The notes below the pieces were generated by a model, which ran no database searches, was not told the DNA's origin, and was given only the letters and a program-made list of their open reading frames with translations. From NCBI GenBank assembly GCA_017640685.1, contig JAEPQF010000023.1:1-35815 (forward strand): a DNA stretch of 35,815 bases. Direction: 5' to 3'. The DNA is from Hyphomicrobiales bacterium. Its GTDB lineage: Bacteria > Pseudomonadota > Alphaproteobacteria > Rhizobiales > HXMU1428-3. Position 1 is the stretch's first letter, and each line of letters begins with the position of its first letter. Made by a program: the position numbers and the translations under genes. Positions 23,054 to 31,718 of the stretch are shown one piece after another.

Positions 23054-25648
23054 TTAATCTAATTTCATATTTAGGCGCACACCTACAGTTCGGCCATCAC
23101 CAATTTTCCCTGTATCATTAAACTCAAATATACTCGATACATAGTCTTCATCAAATATATTGGTAGAATAAATATAGGCGTCAATTTTTTCTGTTTTATA
23201 ACCTATTTTTGCATTCACCAGCGTTCTCGCATCTTCATGACCACTTGGGTCATTGTTTGGTTCGGTAAATGCTTTACTTCTATAGTTAGCATCTGCATGC
23301 GCATAAATCCCATTGTCAAAGCTGTACCTTACTGAACCTGCTAACGTCCATTTAGGGGCATTAGGGAATTCATTTCCGGTATAGTCTTTGCCATTTGTGC
23401 TAAATTCAATGAATTTAGTTTCAACATATCCGACACTGCCCCTTAGTTTTAATTGTTCAATTGGAAGGGCAAATGCTTCAACCTCAAAACCTTTTAATTC
23501 TGATTTACCCGCATTTACAAGAAACACATCTTGTGGACCTCCTGGCCCAATGATACCAACCTGTTGATCGGTCCAATCCATGTAGAAAATATTAGCATTT
23601 AATGTAAGTTTTTTATCAAACCACTGCGAACGCAGAGAAGCTTCATAATTCCAAACATATTCAGGCTCAACTTCATAGGGTGTAAAGGAGACAAAGCTAG
23701 TGCCTGCATTTCCTGAACGATAACCACGTTTTACAAAGAAACTGGTTGAAAGGTCCTCTTGCCAATTTAAAGTTACACCAAGAGAAGGAAGCCAAGCATC
23801 AAATTCAGTTTGAGCCCCTGGATCATCTCTCTGATTTACTACGCCTGATAAAGCACCATTAACAGCCACACAGCCAGCCGTTGCTGCGGCACCAAAAGCA
23901 CCACAATCAGCCACAGGGTCGGGTAAAGCTGTTAGAAAATTACGGTTATCAGTATTTAAATTTTCAAACTTTTCACGATCATATCGCAACCCACCAAATA
24001 TAGTGAGGAACTTATTGAAATCATAACTCAATTCACCAAATGCCGCATAACTTTCAATTTCACGATCACCCGTTCTATCTGTATCTAATGTTAGGCCTGT
24101 ATAAAAAGGCAACAAAGAACTTGGAATGCCAAATGCTAAAAGTTCAGTATCTGATATAAGTGTTGTCCCGCCAGATTTGTCATCCTCTTTAATTTTGGAA
24201 TAATATGCACCAATATGACCTTTCAGATTATCTCCTTGATAATGTAATCTAAGTTCTTCAGTAAAAGTATCCGTTACATTCTGTCTCGAAAACTCAAAAA
24301 AGTCATTCGGCCCATTCGCCCCTGTTATACTTCCATCATCATCATCAATTCGATCATATTCAGCTCGGTTAAAAGAGATGGTATTATTTAAATACCATTT
24401 ATCGTTTAACGTTATCTTCGTATCTAATGTTGCAATCAGCTGATCCGTAGCTTCTTTTCCTTGAATATTACCAAAGAAATTTCTCTGAAAAGGATTGGTA
24501 AAGTCAACAGCATCATCACCAGATTCATTTTTTGAAAAAGCCAATGTTAGTGTATTTTTTATTTTGTCTGAGGGTTCAAATAAAACCTTACCGCGCACGG
24601 ACTTATTTTCATTAAACGCCTGATCTCCAATATTCAGAGTGGGGTTAGAGTTAAAACCATCTGTTTTTTGCAAATCAACGGCAACACGTACAGCCAGTTT
24701 ATTCTTAATTATGGGAACATTCACCATTCCTGAAAAGAGCGCTGAATTTTGTGTTCCCAAGCCCCCTCTTGCTGCTGCTTCTAAATTATATGTTGGGTCT
24801 TTCGTTTTAATGATAATCGCACCAGCTAACGTATTTCGCCCTTGAGTGGTGGATTGAGGACCGCGCAAAACTTCAATTTGCTCAACATCCCATAACTCTT
24901 CTATACCTGTACGAATAGCATATGTTGAAATTGAAGCTCCATCAATATACAGACTAGCCAATGGACCTGAACCAAGAATATTCCCAGAGACGGTTGTATT
25001 ATTAATGCCTCGAATAGCAAAACCTTCTCCGCCAAAACGTTGCGTAACATTGGCTGTTTGGTCTAAAACATCGTCTAGATCTTGAACTGTTGATTTTTCT
25101 AAATCATCGCTAGTAAACACTTGCACACTGGTTGTTGTTTCTTGCAAGTCACGTTCAGTTTTTTCACCATAAACGGTGATACCGTCTAGTAAGATTTCAC
25201 CTCCGGCCTGGGCCGTTCTAACATTTGGCCTTTTTATTATAAAACCAAAATCATCAACTTGTCTGATTTTTAATTTTGTACCAGCAAGCAAACGAGTAAG
25301 AGCTTTTTTTGCACTCATCCTCCCCTTAAAACCTTCAGTTTTAAGACCTTCAACCTCAATGGCACCGGTGGAAATTTGTTTGCCAGTTTGCTTTGATAAA
25401 ATTTGAATGGCTTTGCGAACTGAACCTTTAGGAATATTGATTTCAGGATAGATTTTCGCATTGGCCCAAATAAGATGGGGCTTTGAGAGGCTAATATTTT
25501 TTTCATTCAGCTCAGATAATCTGGCTTCCGCCGTTTTTATATTAACAATGAGCAATGTGGAGACCAAAACCGAAATCATCACAATATGTGCCTTTCGGGA
25601 AACCCACTCATTAAAAAACTCCGATACACTTACACAAACGCTATTCAC
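23054..25648 (-). CDS. FecA-like TonB-dependent receptor with signalling (STN) domain
   Basis: An 864-residue outer-membrane receptor starting at GTG with GGGAG upstream. The order is: signal or membrane-targeting segment (about 20-43); STN domain (about 70-120, IPKGSVRKAIQILSKQTG to RLLAGTKLKIRQVDDFGFII); TonB box region (ILLDGITVYGEK, about 151-162); plug (about 165-290, with VDVEQ-like and IEVLRGPQSTTQGRNTLAGA pieces); then a 22-strand-type barrel. The STN domain normally contacts a FecR anti-sigma factor, and fecR and fecI homologues lie directly upstream in the same orientation. The ligand is probably a ferric siderophore or similar chelate but cannot be read from the sequence. Confidence 0.9.
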   Translation of the reverse strand: MNSVCVSVSEFFNEWVSRKAHIVMISVLVSTLLIVNIKTAEARLSELNEKNISLSKPHLIWANAKIYPEINIPKGSVRKAIQILSKQTGKQISTGAIEVEGLKTEGFKGRMSAKKALTRLLAGTKLKIRQVDDFGFIIKRPNVRTAQAGGEILLDGITVYGEKTERDLQETTTSVQVFTSDDLEKSTVQDLDDVLDQTANVTQRFGGEGFAIRGINNTTVSGNILGSGPLASLYIDGASISTYAIRTGIEELWDVEQIEVLRGPQSTTQGRNTLAGAIIIKTKDPTYNLEAAARGGLGTQNSALFSGMVNVPIIKNKLAVRVAVDLQKTDGFNSNPTLNIGDQAFNENKSVRGKVLFEPSDKIKNTLTLAFSKNESGDDAVDFTNPFQRNFFGNIQGKEATDQLIATLDTKITLNDKWYLNNTISFNRAEYDRIDDDDGSITGANGPNDFFEFSRQNVTDTFTEELRLHYQGDNLKGHIGAYYSKIKEDDKSGGTTLISDTELLAFGIPSSLLPFYTGLTLDTDRTGDREIESYAAFGELSYDFNKFLTIFGGLRYDREKFENLNTDNRNFLTALPDPVADCGAFGAAATAGCVAVNGALSGVVNQRDDPGAQTEFDAWLPSLGVTLNWQEDLSTSFFVKRGYRSGNAGTSFVSFTPYEVEPEYVWNYEASLRSQWFDKKLTLNANIFYMDWTDQQVGIIGPGGPQDVFLVNAGKSELKGFEVEAFALPIEQLKLRGSVGYVETKFIEFSTNGKDYTGNEFPNAPKWTLAGSVRYSFDNGIYAHADANYRSKAFTEPNNDPSGHEDARTLVNAKIGYKTEKIDAYIYSTNIFDEDYVSSIFEFNDTGKIGDGRTVGVRLNMKLD

Positions 25649-25689
25649 TCTTTACGCTCCCAACTAAACATTTTTTACTTAACGTCCCC

Positions 25690-25759
25690 TCAAGCAAGAC
25701 TTGACCTGATGGGGCATTGAGTGGCTTTGCCCCCTCAAATTGTCCTTACCTACAAGGAC
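25690..25759 (-). ncRNA. Structured 5' leader of the TonB receptor (possible pseudoknot element)
   Basis: On the minus strand, upstream of the receptor start, come GTCCTT-6-AAGGAC (hairpin, 25742-25759), then interleaved TTGAG/CTCAA (25734-25738 with 25717-25721) and GGGGCA/TGCCCC (25728-25733 with 25711-25716), which together form an H-type pseudoknot, then TCAAG-5-CTTGA (25690-25704). Three ordered structures in an mRNA leader suggest a cis-regulatory RNA. I do not recognise a known riboswitch class. Confidence 0.4.
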
Positions 25760-25991
25760 GGTGAGAGGTGAGCCCGTGTTTCAACTTTGTTGGAAGCTAA
25801 TTTCTTTCTTCTCACGACGCACATCGTTTCTTTAAATTGCACATGCCGCAAAAATTAAACTAACTCTTTGTTAATTAATATTATTTCTAAAAACCTTTCC
25901 GATTGATTGTTAAAAAACAAATCTGTTTACTCAACTACAGACTGTGTCCTAAATATTACGGACTGAACAAATATAAGTAAGTTTTTATAAC
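25760..25991. other. Remainder of fecR-receptor intergenic region
   Basis: AT-rich DNA between the fecR stop and the structured leader, with no open frame worth calling. The receptor promoter, expected to be read by the adjacent ECF sigma factor, should lie here; I cannot assign -35 and -10 elements by eye. Confidence 0.4.
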
Positions 25992-27023
25992 TTAAACCTG
26001 GGAGAGAATTACTATGCCGTTTCCCAATTCACGAAACTGCCACCCTTGGGTTTCTGCAAAAATTTTCAGGGCCGCTTTTGGGGTGTTTAAATCAAACACC
26101 CCTGTTATTCTTGGCTCTGAATATTTCCATGTACTTATCAATAGAGTGCCTTCAAAATTGTTTCTTAGCGCATCGAGCACGTCTTCTGCTCGCCAATTAT
26201 CAACGATTAATTTTCCTTGCCGCCAGGATGCAATATTTTGAGGCTCAATCTTAATTGTTTTTGATATATCTTTCTCATTCGAATTAGATCTAATCCGTTC
26301 ACCTGCCTGCACTGCTGTGCCCTCTCCCGGTTTTAGAGTTTTTTGTCTATCATTTGCCACAAGCACTTCACCTTCACGAACAGCAACATCTGTTCCTGAC
26401 CGCTTTGAGCGAACTTCGAATTTAGTGCCTGTCACCCTCACCTGAACTCTATTATGATGCACAATGAACGGGCGTTTTTTATCTTTGGTCGCGTGAAAAA
26501 AAGCGGTGCCTTTTATTAATTTAACGACACGTTTTTCATCTGTTTCGTCAAAATTCGCCGCACTTGCAGAAGCTAAATGCATAACGCTACCGTCAGCTAA
26601 AGTTATTTGCCTTCTCTCACCAGCAGTGGTGGAAAAATCGGCTGTTAAAACTCTGAATTTTAAAACAGGGTCAATATATATAAGCATGAGTATTGTTGCA
26701 GCTAATGCTACGGCCCACTTCAAGGAAGCTCCACTAACCTTTTTAGTATTTGTGTTTCCTAGTGGGGTTATTGATGTGAGGTCAGCAGGGCTGCCAGTTT
26801 GTAATTCGGTGATATTATCAACTTTATTCATTGGAGTAATATGACTATCGAGAGCTATTGCGCGTGTTTTTTCAATTTCACCCCACGCTAAGACGTTTGC
26901 TTCATTTGCGCTTAGCCACTCTAAAAATGCATTATATATTTTGTCGTCACTCTGCTCCTCTTCCAGAAGTAGAGACCAATTTAAAGCTTCTTCTCTTATT
27001 TTCTTTTGCTTATTGATACTCAT
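25992..27023 (-). CDS. FecR-type anti-sigma/sigma regulator
   Basis: A 343-residue single-pass inner-membrane protein. The N-terminal cytoplasmic part (about 10-55, EEALNWSLLLEEEQSDD and FLEWLSANEANVLAWGEIE) matches the DUF4880 sigma-binding region. A membrane helix at about 100-117 (LKWAVALAATILMLIYID) is followed by the periplasmic FecR domain (about 125-225, TAGERRQITLADGSVMHLAS and VRVTGTKFEVR). The C-terminal domain (about 265-340) would bind the STN domain of the receptor. It starts three bases after the sigma gene and lies before the receptor, the standard cell-surface signalling order. Confidence 0.9.
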   Translation of the reverse strand: MSINKQKKIREEALNWSLLLEEEQSDDKIYNAFLEWLSANEANVLAWGEIEKTRAIALDSHITPMNKVDNITELQTGSPADLTSITPLGNTNTKKVSGASLKWAVALAATILMLIYIDPVLKFRVLTADFSTTAGERRQITLADGSVMHLASASAANFDETDEKRVVKLIKGTAFFHATKDKKRPFIVHHNRVQVRVTGTKFEVRSKRSGTDVAVREGEVLVANDRQKTLKPGEGTAVQAGERIRSNSNEKDISKTIKIEPQNIASWRQGKLIVDNWRAEDVLDALRNNFEGTLLISTWKYSEPRITGVFDLNTPKAALKIFAETQGWQFRELGNGIVILSQV

Positions 27024-27026
27024 GAA

Positions 27027-27563
27027 TTACCTCTCTCCTGCCCATAACCGATCACGGCAGTGAGATGTGCCTTCTTTAATTAGACGGTATGCCTTTGTAA
27101 CAGGAACATCTAAGCGTTCAGCGATCGCTCGCACGCTTAATTGCTCAACCAGATGCAAAATTGTGGCTTTTTTGGTAAGATTTGGCAATTCATTGACAGC
27201 TTCATTAAACCGAACATAGTCTTGCTTTATTGCCATCTGCTGTTCTGGGCTATGCTCACTTGTTTTAATATTTTTAAGTTTTTCCGACTCTATCGAATAG
27301 AGAATTACTTTTCTTTCGCGTTGTTGACTTCGATATAAATCAATAGATAAATTTCGTACAGTCATTGTGACATATCGCAGAGGCTTTTCTATTTCGGATT
27401 GTTTTTTTTGTGCTAAACGTTCGAAAGCTTCATGTACAATATCTTCAGCAAGAGATTTACAGCCAACAATTGAAGAAGAGAGTAGAACAAGTGATTGACG
27501 GTGGGCGCGATAGAGCTCCAGAGCAAAGGCTGGATCGTCTCTTTTTTCCAGGTCTAGCACCAT
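27027..27563 (-). CDS. FecI-type ECF sigma factor
   Basis: A 178-residue sigma-70 family factor with region 2 (AEDIVHEAFERLAQKK, RYVTMTVRNLSIDLYRSQQRE) and region 4 (LTKKATILHLVEQLSVRAIAERLDVPVTKAYRLIKEG). The flanking FecR and STN receptor place it in the iron-starvation FecI group. It would direct RNA polymerase to the receptor promoter when the receptor is occupied. No clear ribosome site precedes the ATG. I could not identify a Fur- or RirA-type box upstream with confidence. Confidence 0.88.
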   Translation of the reverse strand: MVLDLEKRDDPAFALELYRAHRQSLVLLSSSIVGCKSLAEDIVHEAFERLAQKKQSEIEKPLRYVTMTVRNLSIDLYRSQQRERKVILYSIESEKLKNIKTSEHSPEQQMAIKQDYVRFNEAVNELPNLTKKATILHLVEQLSVRAIAERLDVPVTKAYRLIKEGTSHCRDRLWAGER

Positions 27564-27680
27564 TGGGTTATCACTTTATTAGTTATTTTATAAAGAGATA
27601 GAGGCTAGGGGAAAGGCCTTATAAAAGCCATATCATTATGTGCATCACTATAGTTGCATGTTTTAAAAAAACTAAAGAAT

Positions 27681-28127
27681 TTAAGCTTCATCACAACAAG
27701 TTTTGCACTTACATTTCTTTGCTTTTTGCACGTCTGCGATTGTTGTTGTTGCCAGATGATTTATAAAGTTCTGCTCTGTGCTTTTGATGACTTCTGAAAT
27801 ATGGTTTAGCAAAGAATGCTCTATGCAACAGTCTGGGGCACAGTCATTTTCATCCATCGATATTAGCCGTTCGCCCAATGCAAGGTAAATATCAGCGAGT
27901 GTGATAAGGTGAGGTTCACGCGCTAAACACCAACCACCCGCATGACCTTTTTCTGATGTGAGCAAGCCAGCTTCACGCAGTTTTCCTAATACACGCCGAA
28001 CAACGACAGGGTTTGTTCCGGCATGTTCAGCGATCTCAGAAGATGTGTGCATATGACTTGGGTTCGCTGCCATATGACCTAGTGTGTGCATAGCAAGAGC
28101 AAGGCGGCTATTGCGTTTCACAATCAT
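27681..28127 (-). CDS. Rrf2 family transcriptional regulator, cysteine-rich
   Basis: A 148-residue winged-helix regulator. Residues about 4-85 match Rrf2 proteins (NSRLALAMHTLGHMA, SSEIAEHAGTNPVVVRRVLGKLREAGLL, ITLADIYLALGE). The usual three-cysteine iron-sulfur ligand spacing (C-x5-C-x5/7-C) is absent; instead there are Cys96, Cys100 and Cys101, and a C-terminal cluster Cys139, Cys141, Cys144 and Cys145. This suggests thiol or metal sensing by another geometry. The ATG is only two bases after GGAG, so the in-frame GTG at 28121 may be the true start, giving MKRNSRLAL. It is divergent from the alcohol dehydrogenase, which it probably controls. Confidence 0.82.
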   Translation of the reverse strand: MIVKRNSRLALAMHTLGHMAANPSHMHTSSEIAEHAGTNPVVVRRVLGKLREAGLLTSEKGHAGGWCLAREPHLITLADIYLALGERLISMDENDCAPDCCIEHSLLNHISEVIKSTEQNFINHLATTTIADVQKAKKCKCKTCCDEA

Positions 28128-28169
28128 ATCTCCTTTGAATTGGCTGATAGTTTTACCTGAAGCTTAAAT

Positions 28170-28212
28170 GTAACTTTTGAAGTTGCGTCAGTCTAGTAAC
28201 TTGATATGTTAC
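28170..28212. promoter_or_regulatory. Paired operator-like sites between Rrf2 gene and alcohol dehydrogenase
   Basis: Two 17-bp sites start 26 bases apart: GTAACTTTTGAAGTTGC (28170-28186) and GTAACTTGATATGTTAC (28196-28212). They match at 12 of 17 positions and each is an inverted repeat (GTAAC/GTTAC in the second, AACTT/AAGTT in the first). They lie 43-85 bases upstream of the Rrf2 start, where an autoregulator would bind. Confidence 0.55.
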
Positions 28213-28502
28213 ATGAGTTTCACACTAATCACTGGGCTTAAAAATGCTAGTCACACGCCTTCACTCTGTCACTTCTCTTGTTTCAGTTAGTTCTTTTAAT
28301 TCACTCATGCATCACACCGCTGATCAAATTAAATTTTCAAAAGGCATGATTTTGCTTCGTAACAAGCTTTGCCAAAGCCCTCAAAGTCTGGCTTGTGCTT
28401 GTCATCGCGCCCAAAGTGTTAATGAGAATTCATGAGCGCCCAGAAAGACAAGCTGCATCCAGACATTTTACATTCGCAATCAATTGAAAAGGAAATAGAA
28501 AG
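28213..28502. other. Leader region of the alcohol dehydrogenase gene
   Basis: Together with the operator pair this makes a 375-base divergent region. The only open frame (28244-28435, plus strand) has no ribosome site or domain and is not called. The dehydrogenase has a GGAAATAGAAAG ribosome region directly before its ATG. Confidence 0.4.
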
Positions 28503-29666
28503 ATGAAAACACGTGCCGCAATCGCATGGGAGCCGAACCGACCACTTGAAATCGAAGAGCTTGACCTGGAAGGTCCAAAAGAAGGAGAGGTTCTTGTTCG
28601 CATTGTCACCACCAGTCTTTGTCACACAGATGTTTTCACTCTTTCTGGTGAAGACCCTGAGGGGCTTTTTCCTTGTGTCCTTGGGCATGAAGGCTGCGGC
28701 GTTGTAGAAGAAGTTGGCGCTGGTGTAACGTCGGTTAAACCAGGGGATCATGTTATCCCACTTTACGTGCCAGAAGACCCTGAATGCCCTTATATTCAAT
28801 CTGGCAAAACCAATCTTTGCCAATCCATTCGCAAGACACAAGGCGCCGGGTTAATGCCTGATGGCACCTCGCGATTTTCATATAAAGGCAAGCCGATCTT
28901 ACATTATATGGGCACCAGTACTTTTAGTGAATATACCGTTTTGCCTGAAATTGCAGTGGCTAAAATTTCACAAGAAGCTCCGCTCTCAAAAGCATCTGTA
29001 ATGGGCTGCGCCGTGCCAACTGGTATGGGAGCTGTGCGCAACACCGCCAAGATCGAGGCCGGTTCAACTGTTGCTGTATTTGGCCTTGGTGCTGTTGGCA
29101 TGGCGGTCATTCAGGGTGCCGTTATGAACGGAGCGTCACGGATCATCGGGGTTGATATCAACCCGTCTAAATTCCTGCTGGCCAAATCACTCGGCGCGAC
29201 AGAATGCGTCAACCCTAAAGATTATGATGCTCCCATTCAAGATGTTCTCATCGAAATGACCGGTGGTGGGTTGGACTATACATTTGAAGCGGTTGGCAAT
29301 GTTGATTTGATGCGGGCTGCGCTAGAGGCCTGTCATAAAGGCTGGGGCGAATGCACCGTGATCGGGGTTGCTGGTGCCGGGCAAGAAATCTCGACACGAC
29401 CTTTCCAATTGGTCACCGGCCGGGTTTGGCGGGGTACTGCTTTTGGTGGCGTGCTTGGTCGGAGTGAATTACCTGGGATGGTTGATGAATGGCTAAGAGG
29501 TGATTTCAGCGTCGACCCTTACATCACTCACCATATGGAACATGATCAGATCAACACCGCTTTTGACCTATTAAAGGCAGGCTCGTCTATTCGCTCTGTT
29601 ATTCACTTTCAACCAGGTGAGACGATGACGGTTAACTCACTGCCAGGTAAAATTGTTCCTAAATAA
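28503..29666 (+). CDS. Class III-type zinc alcohol dehydrogenase (S-hydroxymethylglutathione dehydrogenase-like)
   Basis: A 387-residue medium-chain dehydrogenase of the FrmA/AdhC group, which oxidises the glutathione adduct of formaldehyde with NAD+. The catalytic zinc ligands Cys40 (LCHTDVF), His62 (GHEGCG) and Cys169 (MGCAVPTG) are intact, as is the nucleotide motif VFGLGAVG (about 192-199). Two of the four structural-zinc cysteines are missing: the loop reads [17 protein letters not shown], with Asp92 and Ile98 at positions normally Cys and only Cys95 and Cys106 kept. The family match is strong ([21 protein letters not shown]), so it is probably active but with an altered structural lobe. 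Control by the divergent Rrf2 protein is inferred. Confidence 0.88.
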   Translation: MKTRAAIAWEPNRPLEIEELDLEGPKEGEVLVRIVTTSLCHTDVFTLSGEDPEGLFPCVLGHEGCGVVEEVGAGVTSVKPGDHVIPLYVPEDPECPYIQSGKTNLCQSIRKTQGAGLMPDGTSRFSYKGKPILHYMGTSTFSEYTVLPEIAVAKISQEAPLSKASVMGCAVPTGMGAVRNTAKIEAGSTVAVFGLGAVGMAVIQGAVMNGASRIIGVDINPSKFLLAKSLGATECVNPKDYDAPIQDVLIEMTGGGLDYTFEAVGNVDLMRAALEACHKGWGECTVIGVAGAGQEISTRPFQLVTGRVWRGTAFGGVLGRSELPGMVDEWLRGDFSVDPYITHHMEHDQINTAFDLLKAGSSIRSVIHFQPGETMTVNSLPGKIVPK

Positions 29667-29683
29667 TCCATTATGTAATTCTG

Positions 29684-29714
29684 ACCAGAAGCGCGTCTTA
29701 GTGGTGCTTCTGGT
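29684..29714. terminator. Hairpin between convergent genes
   Basis: A 9-bp stem ACCAGAAGC/GCTTCTGGT (29684-29692 with 29706-29714) with a 13-nt loop lies between the alcohol dehydrogenase and the convergent transpeptidase-like gene. The U tract is weak on both sides. Confidence 0.6.
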
Positions 29715-29715
29715 T

Positions 29716-30792
29716 CTATTTGCAAACAGGCAGAGGCTTGCGGGTGATTTTAGGTAAGGATTGCCTCCATTTATTAATGATTGGTTGGAGGGTTTCTTTC
29801 GGCCAGAATTTTGGAGCCTTAATTGCACGCAAGCAGTTAGCGTTCCAATAAAGCCCTGTACCCGTTGGCAACTGCCCCTCTTTAACAGCTTTCTCAATCG
29901 CATTTATATCCTTTGACTCAGGATAGATATAAAGAGTGGTCGGGTTATTCTCTACAATTTCGATAATTTGTTTCGTGTCTGAAGGTGTCCAGGTTGTGCA
30001 GCCATTGCTGCGCCCTTTTGAATAGTCTATCAACCTTCCGTAGGGAACAAATCCCTCACGATCTGCATGTTTGCTTTTTGGATTTTTATAGCGGCACCGC
30101 CATCTTAACATAACAGCTTCGTGCCCGCCGATGGCGCGCTCCCTTGCATTGGCCGTATCTCCTTCGCCATCAAATAATAAAAATGTACGCAGGAACGGTT
30201 TTTTCTTACCCGACACACGGTGATACCCTTTAAATGATGTGCGTGTTTCGGCTGTTAGGTAAGCACCGCCAGTTGTCAGTTTTGAGCCCTCAGCATTACT
30301 AAAGTTTTTTGCGCATTGGCGACCATTTGAAAAATTAGCACTTTTTAATTTACGACCATTCCCATACCCAGATGAAACCGCTTTGAAAGTTTTCTTGCCT
30401 TCGCAAATGACATAAAATCGGGGTTTTCTTTCCCCCTTGCTGGACAAGCTAGGGCGTGTTGCATCCATGGCTAAATAACATGGATTTTTCACCTTGCCTT
30501 CAGTTTTTTTTGCCATGTAGTGCATGCGTGCACGCTCTAAGACAATTTTTGCAATCTGGCCTTCGCCTATTCCGACATGCTTAATCAGCCATTCAGGAAT
30601 GTTGGAATTCTTTTGCTTTTTAACAGGGAGCTCTATGGCAGCTGCTTCTTTCACAATGGCATCTTTAGCAATGGCTTTGCGCTGCTCTGCGGCAACTGCT
30701 AACTGCAGGCTTGGCAGGCCCCCCATGATTATAAAACTCATGGCTAGCAAGATCGGCTCAACCAGAAACTTTTGTCTTTGTATTTTTAGCAA
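29716..30792 (-). CDS. YkuD_2-type murein L,D-transpeptidase-like protein
   Basis: A 358-residue exported protein. A hydrophobic signal (about 12-34) is followed by a linker rich in Lys, Ala and Glu. The C-terminal catalytic-like domain has His224 in IGGHEAVMLRW and Cys265 in GRSNGCTTW, the S-x-G-C motif of YkuD-type enzymes, so it probably remodels peptidoglycan cross-links in the periplasm. It is of the larger YkuD_2 (PF13645) type rather than the classic YkuD type. The start is a TTG at 30792 with GGGGAG nine bases upstream; the ATG for Met18 (AMSF) is an alternative without a good site. It is monocistronic. Confidence 0.72.
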   Translation of the reverse strand: MLKIQRQKFLVEPILLAMSFIIMGGLPSLQLAVAAEQRKAIAKDAIVKEAAAIELPVKKQKNSNIPEWLIKHVGIGEGQIAKIVLERARMHYMAKKTEGKVKNPCYLAMDATRPSLSSKGERKPRFYVICEGKKTFKAVSSGYGNGRKLKSANFSNGRQCAKNFSNAEGSKLTTGGAYLTAETRTSFKGYHRVSGKKKPFLRTFLLFDGEGDTANARERAIGGHEAVMLRWRCRYKNPKSKHADREGFVPYGRLIDYSKGRSNGCTTWTPSDTKQIIEIVENNPTTLYIYPESKDINAIEKAVKEGQLPTGTGLYWNANCLRAIKAPKFWPKETLQPIINKWRQSLPKITRKPLPVCK

Positions 30793-31000
30793 AATTCACT
30801 ACTCCCCATCATAGCAACGAACCAAAAACTCATTTTCGATTACCGTATATTAATCCTAGCTGGCAGAACTGGCAAATAGGGCAGACCTCTATAGTGAGCC
30901 CTCCATTTTAAATTGGGTGGCTTCTACAAACGAAATCTCCAAGTATTTTAAGCTGAAAAAATAGCTTGATTATGATCAGGCACAGAACTTGCTGCAGTGA

Positions 31001-31246
31001 ATGGCAAGAGATTTATCACGTGATGGTATTCGCGTAGTCACAATTGCACCAGGCCTGTTTGAGACACCTATGTTAAAAGGCTTACCGCAAGATGTCCAAG
31101 ATGCATTAGGGAAACAAATTCCATTTCCTTCTCGCTTAGCTAAACCAGATGAGTATGCCATGTTAGCGCAGCAAATTTGTGAAAATGATATGATCAATGG
31201 CTCAGTGCATCGACTAGATGGAGCTATACGTTTAGCTCCAAAATAA
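31001..31246 (+). pseudogene. C-terminal fragment of a short-chain dehydrogenase (3-hydroxyacyl-CoA dehydrogenase type 2-like)
   Basis: 81 codons that encode only the last third of an SDR enzyme: [20 protein letters not shown], a loop region, and the tail [15 protein letters not shown]. Whole members of this family have about 250 residues; the Rossmann N-terminus and the catalytic Ser-Tyr-Lys are missing. A stop codon lies in frame immediately before the ATG, and the upstream bases (GATCAGGCACAG) only faintly recall the GQAAY region. This is a decayed remnant left by a deletion, with no ribosome site. Confidence 0.8.
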
Positions 31247-31718
31247 AATTTATGTTTAAATTGTTGAATATACATCTCGTGCGAACAAAGTCTAAAGAAC
31301 AAAAAAAAATTAAGGCTTTCAACTTTCAAGCGGTTATTTGATTGAGCTAAAACTCAAGTACCCCTAATACTCAAATGACTATGTATAGGTTATTTTTGCA
31401 GGCCACTCCCTACTTCTCCTTTGGAGGTAATCAGCAATTACCCATTTACCGATGATCAGCTAAATTGGTTTAGTAATTTTTCACGCAAGATGAATATTAA
31501 CAGTAACGCAACTATGCAAAAAAAGTTCCTTGATAAAACTATTTATTGCAAAGTAAGGGCGTCTCATGAACACCCGTTTTGAATGGTTCTACTGTTTTCT
31601 CACGATAGCAAAGAAAAAAACTAGTTTCTCTTTATTTATTTTTTATCTTTCTCATGGAGCGAAAAAACATTTCAATTTGCATCAAAACATACACAACAAA
31701 GTCACTAAAAAAACTAGG
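31247..31718. other. Gene-free stretch downstream of ptxC
   Basis: 472 AT-rich bases. It holds an inverted repeat GGTAAT-5-ATTACC (31426-31442) and no clear terminator for the ptx transport operon. A plus-strand open frame (31566-31817) runs into the end of ptxC in antisense and shows no domain or ribosome site. Confidence 0.4.

Noticed and set aside
30976-31329. 117-codon minus-strand ORF over the SDR fragment
   Set aside because: It is the antisense shadow of the plus-strand SDR remnant, whose sequence is recognisable.
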